Positions 24,266 to 32,574 of a stretch of 53,044 bases of DNA are shown one piece after another. The DNA comes from a virus: positions 1-53,044 of IMG/VR virus record IMGVR_UViG_3300044530_001358. One strand, given 5' to 3'. The first letter of the stretch is position 1. Every line of letters starts with the position of its first letter. The position numbers and the translations under genes were made by a program. The notes beneath the pieces are model-generated. The model saw only the letters and a program-made list of their open reading frames with translations, searched no databases and had not been told where the DNA came from.

Positions 24266-25141
24266 TTATTTTATTCTTTTACCTACGTTTTCATACTCAT
24301 GTTCTAAAATAGTCATGATAACGTCTTTACTAACCCCAAGTTTTTTAGCCACGTTTTCAATAGCTTCTTTAACTGATTCGTTTTTACTAATTTTAAGGTT
24401 ATTAATATCACCCTGATTACAATATGGAAATTTGGTACATTTCTTCTTAATTTTTACAAATCCTCCTCCAGGTATTTGAGTCTTTCTACTTGGACCCCAA
24501 TCTTTTTTACTTGTTGATTTAGCCCACATAGATGGTGATTCATAACCACCAACGGATCCAGATGTTGTTGCCTCTTTAGCTTCAACTTTATCAACTTCAC
24601 TTTCTTTTAATTTTGGGTTTTCAGATCTACTTCTTTCCCAAAACTGATTATCTCCACCAAAAACAGGTCCTGAATACGCACCTGATGAACCTGATCCTGT
24701 AGCTTCTTTTGTTTCTATTTTTTTTAATTTAGAATAGTAAGTTGGGTTTTCCCAAAGATGGTCCATGGCGATTTCTTTTGCTTTGGTTTTATCTTTAGTG
24801 TGTTCCATTTCAACTTTAATACCCATACTTAATTCTTTTTTCAAAGAAGAAACCATATTTTTGATATCATAATAACCTTTTTTGTCGTGTTTTTTTGCGA
24901 TATCTTCAATAGTTTTATTATCAGATAAACCACCTTTTAATTTTTCCTCATCAATTTTTTTGGTATTCATCTTTTTATTTAAAAAAGTTTCATACTTATT
25001 ACCATCATCATCAAACTCTTCAGTAAATGATGATTTATATTTTAAAGCATCACCAATTGTTGTGGTATTTAATTTAACATTTGGTTGAGTAGTATATGCT
25101 TTATCAATCGCATTTTTAAATTCAGTTGTAGAATTATTCAT
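24266..25141 (-). CDS. DUF5661-like structural protein, 291 aa
   Basis: The segment VEMEHTKDKTKAKEIAMDHL, then ENPTYYSKLKKIE (about residues 105-140), follows the DUF5661 pattern (H-T-x-D at the start, D-H-L then Y-Y-x-K-L). Two degenerate repeats, KEATGSGSSGAYSGPVFGG and KEATTSGSVGGYESPSMWA, are Gly/Ser linkers with aromatic ends, common in T4-like virion proteins. The C-terminus carries a small helical domain (AIENVAKKLGVSKDVIMTIL). It lies 3 nt after the next gene's stop. A virion role is likely by context. Confidence 0.72.
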   Translation of the reverse strand: MNNSTTEFKNAIDKAYTTQPNVKLNTTTIGDALKYKSSFTEEFDDDGNKYETFLNKKMNTKKIDEEKLKGGLSDNKTIEDIAKKHDKKGYYDIKNMVSSLKKELSMGIKVEMEHTKDKTKAKEIAMDHLWENPTYYSKLKKIETKEATGSGSSGAYSGPVFGGDNQFWERSRSENPKLKESEVDKVEAKEATTSGSVGGYESPSMWAKSTSKKDWGPSRKTQIPGGGFVKIKKKCTKFPYCNQGDINNLKISKNESVKEAIENVAKKLGVSKDVIMTILEHEYENVGKRIK

Positions 25142-25143
25142 AG

Positions 25144-25389
25144 TTAAGCATTTTTAAGTCTTGGTTCCCAATAACCACGGTTCATCCACATAAATTGGTA
25201 GAATTCACGGAACATTCTTAGGGTTATATCTTTAACATCACCTTCAAGTTTACCTCGCTTGATTTCTTTGGAGATTCTGTCTAATAATTTGTCTTCAAAT
25301 TGTTTAATTGTGTTATTGTCCATAAAGTTTCTAATCTCTTTACGAATCATCACTTCAATTTCGTTTTTTTCGGTTGATGTAAGTGCCAT
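25144..25389 (-). CDS. Small conserved phage protein, 81 aa
   Basis: Helical, charged protein starting MALTSTEKNEIEVMIRKEIR and ending in an aromatic motif (REFYQFMWMNRGYWEPRLKN). Similar MALTxxEKxEIExLIRKEI proteins occur in T4-like phages, near head or neck genes, without a firm function. Its ATG overlaps the TAA of the upstream spanin-like gene by 1 nt. Confidence 0.72.
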   Translation of the reverse strand: MALTSTEKNEIEVMIRKEIRNFMDNNTIKQFEDKLLDRISKEIKRGKLEGDVKDITLRMFREFYQFMWMNRGYWEPRLKNA

Positions 25390-25802
25390 TAGTTTGTTAT
25401 TAATAAAAAGGTTAATGTTAAAATGGCAATGCCGGCCAAACCAGATGTAAATTTATTTTTGATTTTTTCTTTTTTTAAATTTAACTCCACTTTCTTTGTG
25501 TGGTCCTCTAAGATTGAATATTTTTGGTCTTGAGCGCCAATGATTGTTTGATAGTTATTTTCTTTAACCCTTAATAAACTTATAACACTATCTTTCATAA
25601 CAACTTTGTTTTCTGTTTCTAACAATTGTTGTTCTGTTAATTTTAACTGAGCTTTAGCAGAATCACCGCTAATTAAATCTTTAGTGATTTGCTTAACAAC
25701 TGGTATAGGAAAACATTTAGTTGGTTGATTATTTGTACCTGTTTGAGAAAAAGCCGTCAAGCTCAGGCTCAGAATACTTATCAACACGATTAATTTCTTC
25801 AT
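25389..25802 (-). CDS. Exported coiled-coil protein with C-terminal TM (spanin-like)
   Basis: 137 aa. Residues 1-18 form a clear signal peptide (MKKLIVLISILSLSLTAFS) with likely cleavage before Q20. A long heptad-rich helix follows (AKAQLKLTEQQLLETENKVV to KKVELNLKKEKIKNK), and residues 118-136 are a hydrophobic anchor (LAGIAILTLTFLLITN). The topology resembles spanins that bridge the periplasm in the last step of lysis, but there is no lipobox Cys at the signal end. The first 74 nt lie in another frame inside the upstream membrane gene, as in Rz/Rz1 pairs. It is 850 nt downstream of the amidase. Confidence 0.72.
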   Translation of the reverse strand: MKKLIVLISILSLSLTAFSQTGTNNQPTKCFPIPVVKQITKDLISGDSAKAQLKLTEQQLLETENKVVMKDSVISLLRVKENNYQTIIGAQDQKYSILEDHTKKVELNLKKEKIKNKFTSGLAGIAILTLTFLLITN

Positions 25803-26085
25803 GATATTTTTTTCCTGTTTTTGTTTTATTTGTTTTTATCTTTGAAATGTTATCATCAATCTTTTCAACTTCTTCGTCAATAAGTTCAATTTTATCTTCT
25901 AAGATATCTTGTTCTTTGTTAAGTTCATTAACAACGTTTGTTAATGAATCAAGTTTAGCTTTATCAATAGCGCTCATTGTACTTGTGTTTGACATAGTCA
26001 TAGCCCAATACAATATAAACAATATTATCAGTGCCGATAAGATTGTATCATAATTTTTAATTACAAAATTTTTAATTGTTTCCAT
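25729..26085 (-). CDS. N-terminal TM coiled-coil protein (i-spanin-like)
   Basis: 118 aa. One hydrophobic helix near residues 13-33 (TILSALIILFILYWAMTMSN) is followed by a coiled coil (LDSLTNVVNELNKEQDILED, then KIELIDEEVEKIDDNISKIK) and a basic tail. This is the layout of an inner-membrane spanin subunit. The gene shares 74 nt in a different frame with the next, exported coiled-coil gene. It overlaps the upstream gene by 1 nt. Sequence cannot separate a spanin from other single-pass coiled-coil proteins. Confidence 0.7.
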   Translation of the reverse strand: METIKNFVIKNYDTILSALIILFILYWAMTMSNTSTMSAIDKAKLDSLTNVVNELNKEQDILEDKIELIDEEVEKIDDNISKIKTNKTKTGKKYHEEINRVDKYSEPELDGFFSNRYK

Positions 26086-26657
26086 TATTTTGGTGATTCT
26101 TTAGTTTTCTTTCTATTTGCCAAAACTTTACCCCATTTAGATTTAAATTTTTGGTAAAATTGTTGAAGTTTATTTATCATATCTAAGAAATCTTCATCAA
26201 CCTTCATCATTTCACCGTTAATATAGATTCCACTGTTTTCACCAATTGTGAATGTGAACTCAATATCTTGGTCAATGATTTTACCCGACCAATCAACATT
26301 ATTTGTATAAACATTTAATGTATTAAAGTCGGCCAAGTCAGAAACTTCCTCTACGAATTCATCCATGGTTTCTTGGAATGCAACTTTTTCGTCAGTTGTA
26401 ATATCCAAATCATTTCTGCCTTTACCATGTAAGGCCAAAATACCACCTGATATTCTATATTTTTGTGATTTATCCTTAGGTGTTTGAGTTTCACCTTCTT
26501 CCTTGTCATCTACCGCGGTCTCGTATTCAGTATCTTGTTCTATTCTACTTTCAATACTTGCCGCCATGTTATCTTGAGTATCTTGCTCAAATAACATTTT
26601 TGATTTTTTAATCAACGATTTTATTTCGTCGTACCTGTCGTTATGTAAATTACCCAT
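26085..26657 (-). CDS. Hypothetical protein with MLFEQ N-terminal segment, 190 aa
   Basis: The N-terminal 25 residues (EIKSLIKKSKMLFEQ) end in L-F-E-Q and resemble the tag of the packaged-protein candidates. A disordered acidic linker follows (SRIEQDTEYETAVDDKEEGE), then a beta-rich domain (YRISGGILALHGKGRNDLDI, IEFTFTIGENSGIYINGEMM) and a basic helical end. It overlaps the amidase gene by 8 nt. A virion role is possible; function is unknown. Confidence 0.68.
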   Translation of the reverse strand: MGNLHNDRYDEIKSLIKKSKMLFEQDTQDNMAASIESRIEQDTEYETAVDDKEEGETQTPKDKSQKYRISGGILALHGKGRNDLDITTDEKVAFQETMDEFVEEVSDLADFNTLNVYTNNVDWSGKIIDQDIEFTFTIGENSGIYINGEMMKVDEDFLDMINKLQQFYQKFKSKWGKVLANRKKTKESPK

Positions 26658-27246
26658 TTTCTATTAGTTTTGTAAAGTTTTCAAAGTTAAATGATGGATT
26701 TAAATCTGTGTATTTTTCGTTAAAATTGCTTCTTGAAACAATTCCTTCAAAATTCTCAACACCGTCAATCTTAGTGTTATGACTTACACAATTTTTTTTA
26801 ATTTGGAATTCATTTATCAGGTAACCACATAACTCAGCAGTTTTTTCAATCTGATTGGTTGTGTATGGTTCCCAAAAGAAGAAGTCCCTCCATTTTTTCT
26901 CGTAAACCTGTTGATTATAAATACTTCCTTTCCAGTTAATATGATAGGTTGTTAGCGGTTTCTTTTCTAACCACCCTAAATTCTCTAAACAAACCACAAT
27001 TGAGTTTTTGTTTATGTTGTCTTCAGTAAAAAAATTGGTATATCCGTTGTTGGGTAACAGTTGTAAAACTGTTCCATTTTTGGTTATGACGTAGTTTGGG
27101 ATTTTATCGTACGTAGAATTGTATCTATATTTAAGGGAGGCTAAGTATTCCTCAACCTCCCTTGAAGTATGACACAAGATGATTTGTTTTTTCTTTTTTT
27201 GTTTGCCAGTAGTTTTGAAGTTTCCGTATTTTTCAATATTAAGCAT
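26650..27246 (-). CDS. Amidase_2-type endolysin
   Basis: 198 aa. IILCHTSREVEEYL, YVITKNGTVLQLLP, NSIVVCLENLGWLEK, TNQIEKTAELCGYLINEF and CVSHNTKIDGVENFEGIVSR, then NFNEKYTDLNPSFNFENF, follow the N-acetylmuramoyl-L-alanine amidase (PGRP/T7 lysozyme-like) fold seen in Bacteroidota phages. H26 and the His of VSHN are the probable zinc ligands, and the SRSNF-to-DLNPSF end is characteristic. It would cut the amide between MurNAc and the peptide stem. No signal peptide, so it needs a holin. It is flanked by membrane proteins on both sides with 8-nt overlaps. Confidence 0.78.
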   Translation of the reverse strand: MLNIEKYGNFKTTGKQKKKKQIILCHTSREVEEYLASLKYRYNSTYDKIPNYVITKNGTVLQLLPNNGYTNFFTEDNINKNSIVVCLENLGWLEKKPLTTYHINWKGSIYNQQVYEKKWRDFFFWEPYTTNQIEKTAELCGYLINEFQIKKNCVSHNTKIDGVENFEGIVSRSNFNEKYTDLNPSFNFENFTKLIENG

Positions 27247-27949
27247 CTCTTCTTATGTAACTTAATCTTTTAATCTCCGGATCTTCAATCGGTTCTGTTT
27301 GGATTTGTTCAACTAAACTTCCAAACTTTTGTTCGTTAACCCTAATTAGTTCCTTCTCAAGTCTTTCTAAATCTTCTTGAGTTGGTGTATATTTTTCTTT
27401 TTCAATTTCAGCTTCTCTTTTACCTGCTTCAATACTCAATTCATCTATACCAACAACAGGTTGTGATAAATTATTACCACCTTTCTTTTCTTCTTCTTCA
27501 AATTTAACTAACATATGAAGAAAAGACAATGATATAATTGGTAACATACCACCAGCAAATAATGCCAAGAATCTTTTATGACCAACAGGGTCGCCTGATT
27601 CAACACCAAGATAAGAAACAATTGGGTCAACCAAATCAATCCAATCTTTAAATGCTTGTGAATTTACATCAATGTATTGATAAGCAAAAAAGATATTACC
27701 AATAAACTGAATAAGGGTTACAATCCCGAATGGGAAATATACTTTTTTACCCATCTGAGCTGATATTGCAGCAAGTGCTGACAAGGCAGCAATCTCAATA
27801 CCTACAGACAAATAAATTGCCCAACTAAATGGATTGGATAAACCATACCAAGAAGTTACGTGGGATATTGACACACCAGCCACCGTTAAAATCGGCACCA
27901 AGAACGCAACATAAATTATTTTTTTAAAATTTCTTTGAATCCAATTCAT
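27239..27949 (-). CDS. Polytopic membrane protein, 236 aa
   Basis: Four likely helices: about 10-30 (IIYVAFLVPILTVAGVSI), 42-62 (WAIYLSVGIEIAALSALAAI), 72-92 (FGIVTLIQFIGNIFFAYQYI) and 132-152 (FLALFAGGMLPIISLSFLHM). A charged cytoplasmic tail follows (IEAGKREAEIEKEKYTPTQE). It overlaps the endolysin gene by 8 nt. Position suggests a holin or lysis regulator, but its size and long soluble tail are not typical of holins. Confidence 0.7.
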   Translation of the reverse strand: MNWIQRNFKKIIYVAFLVPILTVAGVSISHVTSWYGLSNPFSWAIYLSVGIEIAALSALAAISAQMGKKVYFPFGIVTLIQFIGNIFFAYQYIDVNSQAFKDWIDLVDPIVSYLGVESGDPVGHKRFLALFAGGMLPIISLSFLHMLVKFEEEEKKGGNNLSQPVVGIDELSIEAGKREAEIEKEKYTPTQEDLERLEKELIRVNEQKFGSLVEQIQTEPIEDPEIKRLSYIRRDA

Positions 27950-27950
27950 A

Positions 27951-28232
27951 TTACTTTGAAGTTAGTTTTTTAATTTCCTCTTCAATTTGAGTTTGTCTTT
28001 GAACGTCCAATAATTTTCTATCAGTCGCTTGAATCATTCTTTTTTCTGATTCCAATCCCATAATTTTCAATTCTTTATCTAATTCTTTTTTAGTGTAAGT
28101 CGAATCTTTAATCGCTTCAATTTCTTTTCTTATTTTAGCTAACTCTCTTCCGTCTCCACAACTTTTGAAGAAACTAAGTAATGCAATTACCAGTACAATA
28201 ACTGTAAAGTTTTTTTGTATAAAATTTTTCAT
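27951..28232 (-). CDS. Single-TM coiled-coil protein, possible spanin component
   Basis: 93 aa; ATG at 28232 chosen because an upstream GTG in frame lies inside a terminator stem. Residues 8-22 are hydrophobic (FTVIVLVIALLSFFKSCG); the following Cys at 24 could be read as a weak lipobox (FKSC). The rest is a coiled coil (ELAKIRKEIEAIKDSTYTKK, then VQRQTQIEEEIKKLTSK). It lies immediately upstream of the membrane protein and amidase genes, so it is part of the likely lysis cluster. Confidence 0.68.
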   Translation of the reverse strand: MKNFIQKNFTVIVLVIALLSFFKSCGDGRELAKIRKEIEAIKDSTYTKKELDKELKIMGLESEKRMIQATDRKLLDVQRQTQIEEEIKKLTSK

Positions 28233-28261
28233 AGTTTTTATTTTTAAATTTACCCTAAATA

Positions 28262-28292
28262 TAAAGGGTGTACTTAATAAATACACCCTTAA
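28262..28292 (-). terminator. Terminator-like hairpin after the sigma gene
   Basis: AAGGGTGTA (28264-28272) and TACACCCTT (28282-28290) form a perfect 9-bp stem around a 9-nt loop; on the minus strand it is followed by TTATATTTA, a weak T run. It separates the sigma gene from the lysis cluster. Confidence 0.65.
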
Positions 28293-28299
28293 ATTAGTT

Positions 28300-29097
28300 T
28301 TACAAATAATCGAATAAACTACCAGTCTCGTTTCGTAGTTTTCGTAAAGCCTTTTCCTTGATTTGTCTTACCCTTTCTTTAGTTAAAGAAAAGTCACCGC
28401 CAATATCTTCTAATGTTCTAGTATTACCTGATAGACCAAAATAATCTTCAATGATAATACGTTCACGGTTATCCAAAACATTCAACATTTCCAATAACTT
28501 TTCCTTTAATGTTTCTTCACTTGATAAATTAGCATCCGCAAGTTCGGCATTTGGATTATTCAAAACATCCAACAATGTATCACCGTCTTCATTAAGTGGG
28601 TTGTCGTAGTTAATGGTATATGGTAATGTTGAAAACTTTTCAGGGAGTTCAACACCAACAGCATCCATTTCTTTTTTGGCTCTATGCAGTTCTTGAACCA
28701 CATTAACAGGTAGACGAATGGTCCTTGCATTTTCGTTTAGTGACTGCAAGATTGATTGACGAACCCACCAAACAGCATAAGATATGAATCGCAACCTCTT
28801 CGTCCAATCAAAATTTTCAATTGCCTTCATCAAACCATAATTACCTTCAGCAATAAGGTCAGATAAATCTAATCCTTGATTCTGATATTGTTTACTAACA
28901 GTGATGACAAAACGTAGATTACCCTCCAACAACTCTTGATAAATTTGTTTTTTCTCAGTTTCAGTTGTGGTACCCGATAACATTCTTTCCGCAAGTTCTC
29001 TCTCACGTTCAGGTGTCATTACTCGTAGTTTGCGGATGTCTTTAAGATATCCCGTAATTTCTTCTTGGTTAATTGGTATTGTTGATTTTTCTTTCAT
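28300..29097 (-). CDS. Sigma-70 family RNA polymerase sigma factor
   Basis: 265 aa. Region 1.2-2 is well kept: ITGYLKDIRKLRVMTPERER, LLEGNLRFVITVSKQYQNQG, LDLSDLIAEGNYGLMKAIEN and FISYAVWWVRQSILQSLNEN, followed by RTIRLPVNVV (region 3.0). Region 4.2 has the HTH TLEDIGGDFSLTKERVRQIK. The wording is close to the Bacteroidota primary sigma (RpoD), so it probably recognises host-like TTTG/TAnnTTTG promoters and is not an obvious gp55-type late sigma. It would bind host core polymerase. It lies at the end of the replication block, 3 nt after the upstream gene. Confidence 0.93.
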   Translation of the reverse strand: MKEKSTIPINQEEITGYLKDIRKLRVMTPERERELAERMLSGTTTETEKKQIYQELLEGNLRFVITVSKQYQNQGLDLSDLIAEGNYGLMKAIENFDWTKRLRFISYAVWWVRQSILQSLNENARTIRLPVNVVQELHRAKKEMDAVGVELPEKFSTLPYTINYDNPLNEDGDTLLDVLNNPNAELADANLSSEETLKEKLLEMLNVLDNRERIIIEDYFGLSGNTRTLEDIGGDFSLTKERVRQIKEKALRKLRNETGSLFDYL

Positions 29098-29100
29098 ATA

Positions 29101-29616
29101 TTAATTTTTACTGTAGTTATCTAAGGTTCCTTTTTCAAATGGTGTTAGATTACCAACTCCTTCATTTTTAATTTTTTCAAGTAATTGATCTAAAGTTGGG
29201 GTCTTTATGTGATTCTTAACTTCATTCAAAAGAAGTGCCACGAACTCATCATCTTCATCCTCATCCATATACTGAATACCATTCTTAGGTGTTAATACCA
29301 ATTCAATACCATTATTAGTATCATTTTTATCCAAATTAAACAAATGTTTCTTGTTTTCCTCTGTCATAAAAACTGACACTTTGTCAGTATACTCTGACAA
29401 AATGAATGACTCATATAAATCATAAGATGTCATTTCCAAGTACTCATGTATATCACTCATGTCCATTTCAGAAGCAAAGTGAAAAATTAAAACACCTTTC
29501 GTAAATTGAAACTTAAGGTTTGGTGAATCAACCACTGGTGTTAAGGCAATTGCAATTTCTTTACAAATTTCATCGGATTTAAATTCTCCGAATATTGTTA
29601 ATAGGTATTTTTTCAT
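29101..29616 (-). CDS. Hypothetical protein, 171 aa
   Basis: Alpha/beta N-terminal part (KKYLLTIFGEFKSDEICKEI, KGVLIFHFASEMDMSDIHEY), an acidic stretch (YMDEDEDDEFVALLLNEVKN) and a C-terminal motif LDQLLEKIKNEGVGNLTPFE, GTLDNYSK that resembles the short helical tail found in several Bacteroidota proteins. Function is unknown. It is the first gene before the sigma gene and has a TATCTTTG box 14 nt upstream. Confidence 0.75.
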   Translation of the reverse strand: MKKYLLTIFGEFKSDEICKEIAIALTPVVDSPNLKFQFTKGVLIFHFASEMDMSDIHEYLEMTSYDLYESFILSEYTDKVSVFMTEENKKHLFNLDKNDTNNGIELVLTPKNGIQYMDEDEDDEFVALLLNEVKNHIKTPTLDQLLEKIKNEGVGNLTPFEKGTLDNYSKN

Positions 29617-29630
29617 TCTAATTGTTTTGA

Positions 29631-29638
29631 CAAAGATA
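29631..29638 (-). promoter_or_regulatory. TATCTTTG box (TAnnTTTG type)
   Basis: Exact consensus on the minus strand, 14 nt before the ATG at 29616; it would drive the 29616-28300 pair, including the sigma gene. No TTTG was seen at 19-21 bp. Confidence 0.5.
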
Positions 29639-29672
29639 CAATAATTTATTTAAACTTTCTTAGAATAACCAA

Positions 29673-30140
29673 TTATTTTAAAATAATATCCGATAACCCA
29701 TCAACTTTAATTCCACAAGCCAAATAAGTTTCATAATTTAAATAAGTAGGATTCTTCTTAGCGAAAGATGTAACTTTTACATGCTCTTCTTTAGATAGTT
29801 TTACTGTTGAGGAATACTTCTTAACAATGTTAATAAACATTTCCAAACTCATATTTGGGTCTTTTTCAAGTTCCGCAAATACAAACTTAAGTCCCTTACT
29901 TCTTTGAATGTAGTGGTCGTCTACCAAATCTTTCTTGTCTAACTTTTTAGCCTCTTTAGACAATAACCCTGTCTTATAAAATTTACATCCTGTCAAATCC
30001 CAAAGTGGATTTCTATTTCTAACAAAAAAAGCCCTTAATTTATTTTCATCATTTTTAACTTGTTGATATCTTATAAGTAAAACTTTAAAGTCTTCTAAAG
30101 TTTCCTGAGCATTAAATAATTGGTTTTGGTTTAAGATCAT
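29673..30140 (-). CDS. Hypothetical protein, 155 aa
   Basis: Helix-rich basic protein (QETLEDFKVLLIRYQQVKND, NKLRAFFVRNRNPLWDLTGC, SLEMFINIVKKYSSTVKLSK). No domain is recognised. It lies alone between a terminator upstream and a promoter downstream, with its own TATCTTTG box. Confidence 0.72.
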   Translation of the reverse strand: MILNQNQLFNAQETLEDFKVLLIRYQQVKNDENKLRAFFVRNRNPLWDLTGCKFYKTGLLSKEAKKLDKKDLVDDHYIQRSKGLKFVFAELEKDPNMSLEMFINIVKKYSSTVKLSKEEHVKVTSFAKKNPTYLNYETYLACGIKVDGLSDIILK

Positions 30141-30158
30141 GGTTTATTATTTAGACTA

Positions 30159-30166
30159 CAAAGATA
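30159..30166 (-). promoter_or_regulatory. TATCTTTG box (TAnnTTTG type)
   Basis: Exact consensus on the minus strand, 18 nt before the ATG at 30140; a TTTG lies 16 bp further upstream, shorter than the usual spacing. Confidence 0.5.
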
Positions 30167-30182
30167 ATAAAAATTTTTTAAA

Positions 30183-30214
30183 CAAAAAAGTCCCACTATT
30201 GTGAGACTTTTGAA
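30183..30214 (-). terminator. Rho-independent terminator after gp46-like gene
   Basis: On the minus strand AAAAGTCTCAC, loop AATA and GTGGGACTTTTTT form an 11-bp stem (one G-T pair) with a T run; it spans the stop of the gp46-like gene at 30196. Confidence 0.85.
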
Positions 30215-32574
30215 ATGTTATCTGTTTTGTTAATTCTAACCACATTATCCGCCCAATTTGATATGAGTGGGTTATGCGATATTACGAAGATTTTCTCAAA
30301 ATAATCCTTTAACTTCATAAAGAAGTCTCCAACCATTTCCAAGTTTTCGTTAGACACCTTCCCCCAAGTCTCATCGTAAACTGATATGTTTGGTTTTGGA
30401 AGTGAGCACACTTTGGAAAGTACTGCCCTAATTGCCAACGCTCCAATTGTCTTTTCATATCCTGAACCAGCGGTCATTGGTTTTTCAATTCCTGTTCCGT
30501 TATCAACCATAATAAAGTCAACCTCGTTCTTGTCGTTAATACGAATCTCCAAGTTAAAGAAACAAGAGTCCTGAAGGAGTCTTTGAAGTTCGGAGTTAAT
30601 CAACGGCATCATGGTTTTCATAATCATCTTGGTGATACCGTTCTTTCCAAACACATCAACGTAGATTTTGTAAATCTTTTCACGTTCAAACTCTTCGGCA
30701 ATTTTCAAGATAATACCATTGTTTTTTTCAATACGAGCATGAAGGTTTTCAATTTGATTTTGGTTTGTCGCTTGGACTCTTTCATATCCACGTTTCTCGT
30801 TAATCAATTCATCAATTCTCAATCCAGCTTTAACAAGTTGAGCATCAACCTCGTTGTTCTTCTTAATCTTGTCTTGAACCTCTTCGTATCGTTTAAGTTT
30901 GTCTTTGGCTTGACCCAATTTCAACTCATTTGATTCCAATGATAACTCATACTTCTCTTTGATAAGTTTGTTTCTTTCGTACTCATCAAAGTCTTTCTTG
31001 AGTTGCGTAAATGATTGTTCTTTCTTTTCATAATCACTTATTTCTTTTTTGAAATCCTTAACAAGTTTTTTGTATCCATCAAGTTGGTCAATTTTCTTCT
31101 TGGTTAATTCGGCCTCCATGAGTTTGATACCACAATGTTCGCATTGAATACCATCACCGTATTTTCCAACAAGGTCTTCAATCTCTTCAACTTTGTTTTC
31201 ACTGGTAACAAGTTCAGCAAACCTTGATTTGATAACCTCTTTAACCGCATCGTGTTTATCTTCATGATAAAACTCTTTTGGTTCCACAATCTTAACCTCG
31301 TTGATTTGACCTTTGATTCTTTCACTTGAGTTCTCAAGGTCTGTGATATCCCCCTGTAATTTAATTGGGTTCAATACAATTAACTCTTGGTCAATGTCGG
31401 TGTACTTTGACTTCAACAAGTTGTCTTTGTAGTCCTGACCTTTTTGTAATCTCAAATCAACATCCGTGATTTTGGTGTTGGCATCTGTAATCTCGTTCTT
31501 AAGACGTTGGATTTCTTCGGTTGATGTCTCATTGTCTTGTTTCAATGATTCTGTGTTATACACATTTGACATCATACCTTTTGAAAACTCTGAGTAAATT
31601 TCTTTACCAGTTTCTTCCTTCTTTTTTAAGAATTCAAGACCCAAGAATCTGCTCAACACCTGACCACGAGCGGTCGGCTTTGCTTCCAACAAATCCTCAA
31701 GATTAGACGCTGTGGTGACGATAGTCATTAAGAAGTCATCCATACTACCAATAGATGTTTTCATGAAGTTCTCGGTCTCCCTACGTTGTTCTCCCGTGAA
31801 GTTTTGAAGTTGACCATCAGCAAGTTTCTTGAAAAACTCTAACTCAGTTTTAACATTCCATTCACCTGCTTTGGATTTCTTTCTTTCAATCTGACGAGCA
31901 ATGATATACTCCTCACCATCAATTACGATGTCACCCTTAACACTAACCTTATTGATATCTGTAAATCTATTAAAGATTTCTTCTGCCTTCTGTGTTTTTG
32001 TCGTTGTGTTAAAGAATAGGAATAATAATAAATCTACCGTCAAAACAGTTTTACCTCCAAAGTTTGGTGGGTCGGATTCAACAACCGTAATACCATTACA
32101 TTTATCAAAATCAATAACTTGGTTCTCACCATAAGATAAGAAGTTACTGAATTCAATCTTCTTAATGTACCACCTTTTAAATGGTGTTACTTCAACTTCG
32201 TTAGCCAACATTCTATTCTCCACTGCAGAATCAATGTTCATCACTTGGTCATAATATTGGTCTTGACCTTTGGATTCCAACAATGATTTGATAAGTTCTT
32301 TTTGGTAGTTCTTATCCATGATATTAACTGAAACATCAATTGTTTGTTGCGTCTCTTCTGTTGTCTTAACTTTTGTTATGACGTTGATGTTGGTTGAGTC
32401 ATATTTCTTTTGGAAATATTGCTTAACCGACTTGATTCGTTCTTGTGTGAAGTTTTCTGGAGTATCTTCCCAAATGACTTGGATATAAGGATTCTCCAAA
32501 GTTGTAATATCTAACTTTGTTTCCATGTGTTTATAGTTGTACGTTGGTATTGGATTGAATAAATCCCATTTCAT
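30196..32574 (-). CDS. gp46-like recombination endonuclease ATPase (SbcC/Rad50 family)
   Basis: 792 aa. An extension of about 135 residues precedes the ATPase core, which starts at WYIKKIEFSNFLSYGENQVI. The P-loop at about 168-176 reads DPPNFGGKT, with Pro instead of the first Gly. A long coiled coil carries the zinc hook CEHC near residue 480. The signature TAGSGYEKTIGALAIRAVL and Walker B/D-loop ISVYDETWG, then KIFVISHNPL, are near the C-terminus. With gp47 it resects DNA ends and serves recombination-dependent replication in T4-like phages. A start at 32526 (METKLDI) is an alternative. The SbcD-like partner lies 1.5 kb upstream with four genes in between. Confidence 0.9.
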   Translation of the reverse strand: MKWDLFNPIPTYNYKHMETKLDITTLENPYIQVIWEDTPENFTQERIKSVKQYFQKKYDSTNINVITKVKTTEETQQTIDVSVNIMDKNYQKELIKSLLESKGQDQYYDQVMNIDSAVENRMLANEVEVTPFKRWYIKKIEFSNFLSYGENQVIDFDKCNGITVVESDPPNFGGKTVLTVDLLLFLFFNTTTKTQKAEEIFNRFTDINKVSVKGDIVIDGEEYIIARQIERKKSKAGEWNVKTELEFFKKLADGQLQNFTGEQRRETENFMKTSIGSMDDFLMTIVTTASNLEDLLEAKPTARGQVLSRFLGLEFLKKKEETGKEIYSEFSKGMMSNVYNTESLKQDNETSTEEIQRLKNEITDANTKITDVDLRLQKGQDYKDNLLKSKYTDIDQELIVLNPIKLQGDITDLENSSERIKGQINEVKIVEPKEFYHEDKHDAVKEVIKSRFAELVTSENKVEEIEDLVGKYGDGIQCEHCGIKLMEAELTKKKIDQLDGYKKLVKDFKKEISDYEKKEQSFTQLKKDFDEYERNKLIKEKYELSLESNELKLGQAKDKLKRYEEVQDKIKKNNEVDAQLVKAGLRIDELINEKRGYERVQATNQNQIENLHARIEKNNGIILKIAEEFEREKIYKIYVDVFGKNGITKMIMKTMMPLINSELQRLLQDSCFFNLEIRINDKNEVDFIMVDNGTGIEKPMTAGSGYEKTIGALAIRAVLSKVCSLPKPNISVYDETWGKVSNENLEMVGDFFMKLKDYFEKIFVISHNPLISNWADNVVRINKTDNISKVSQ

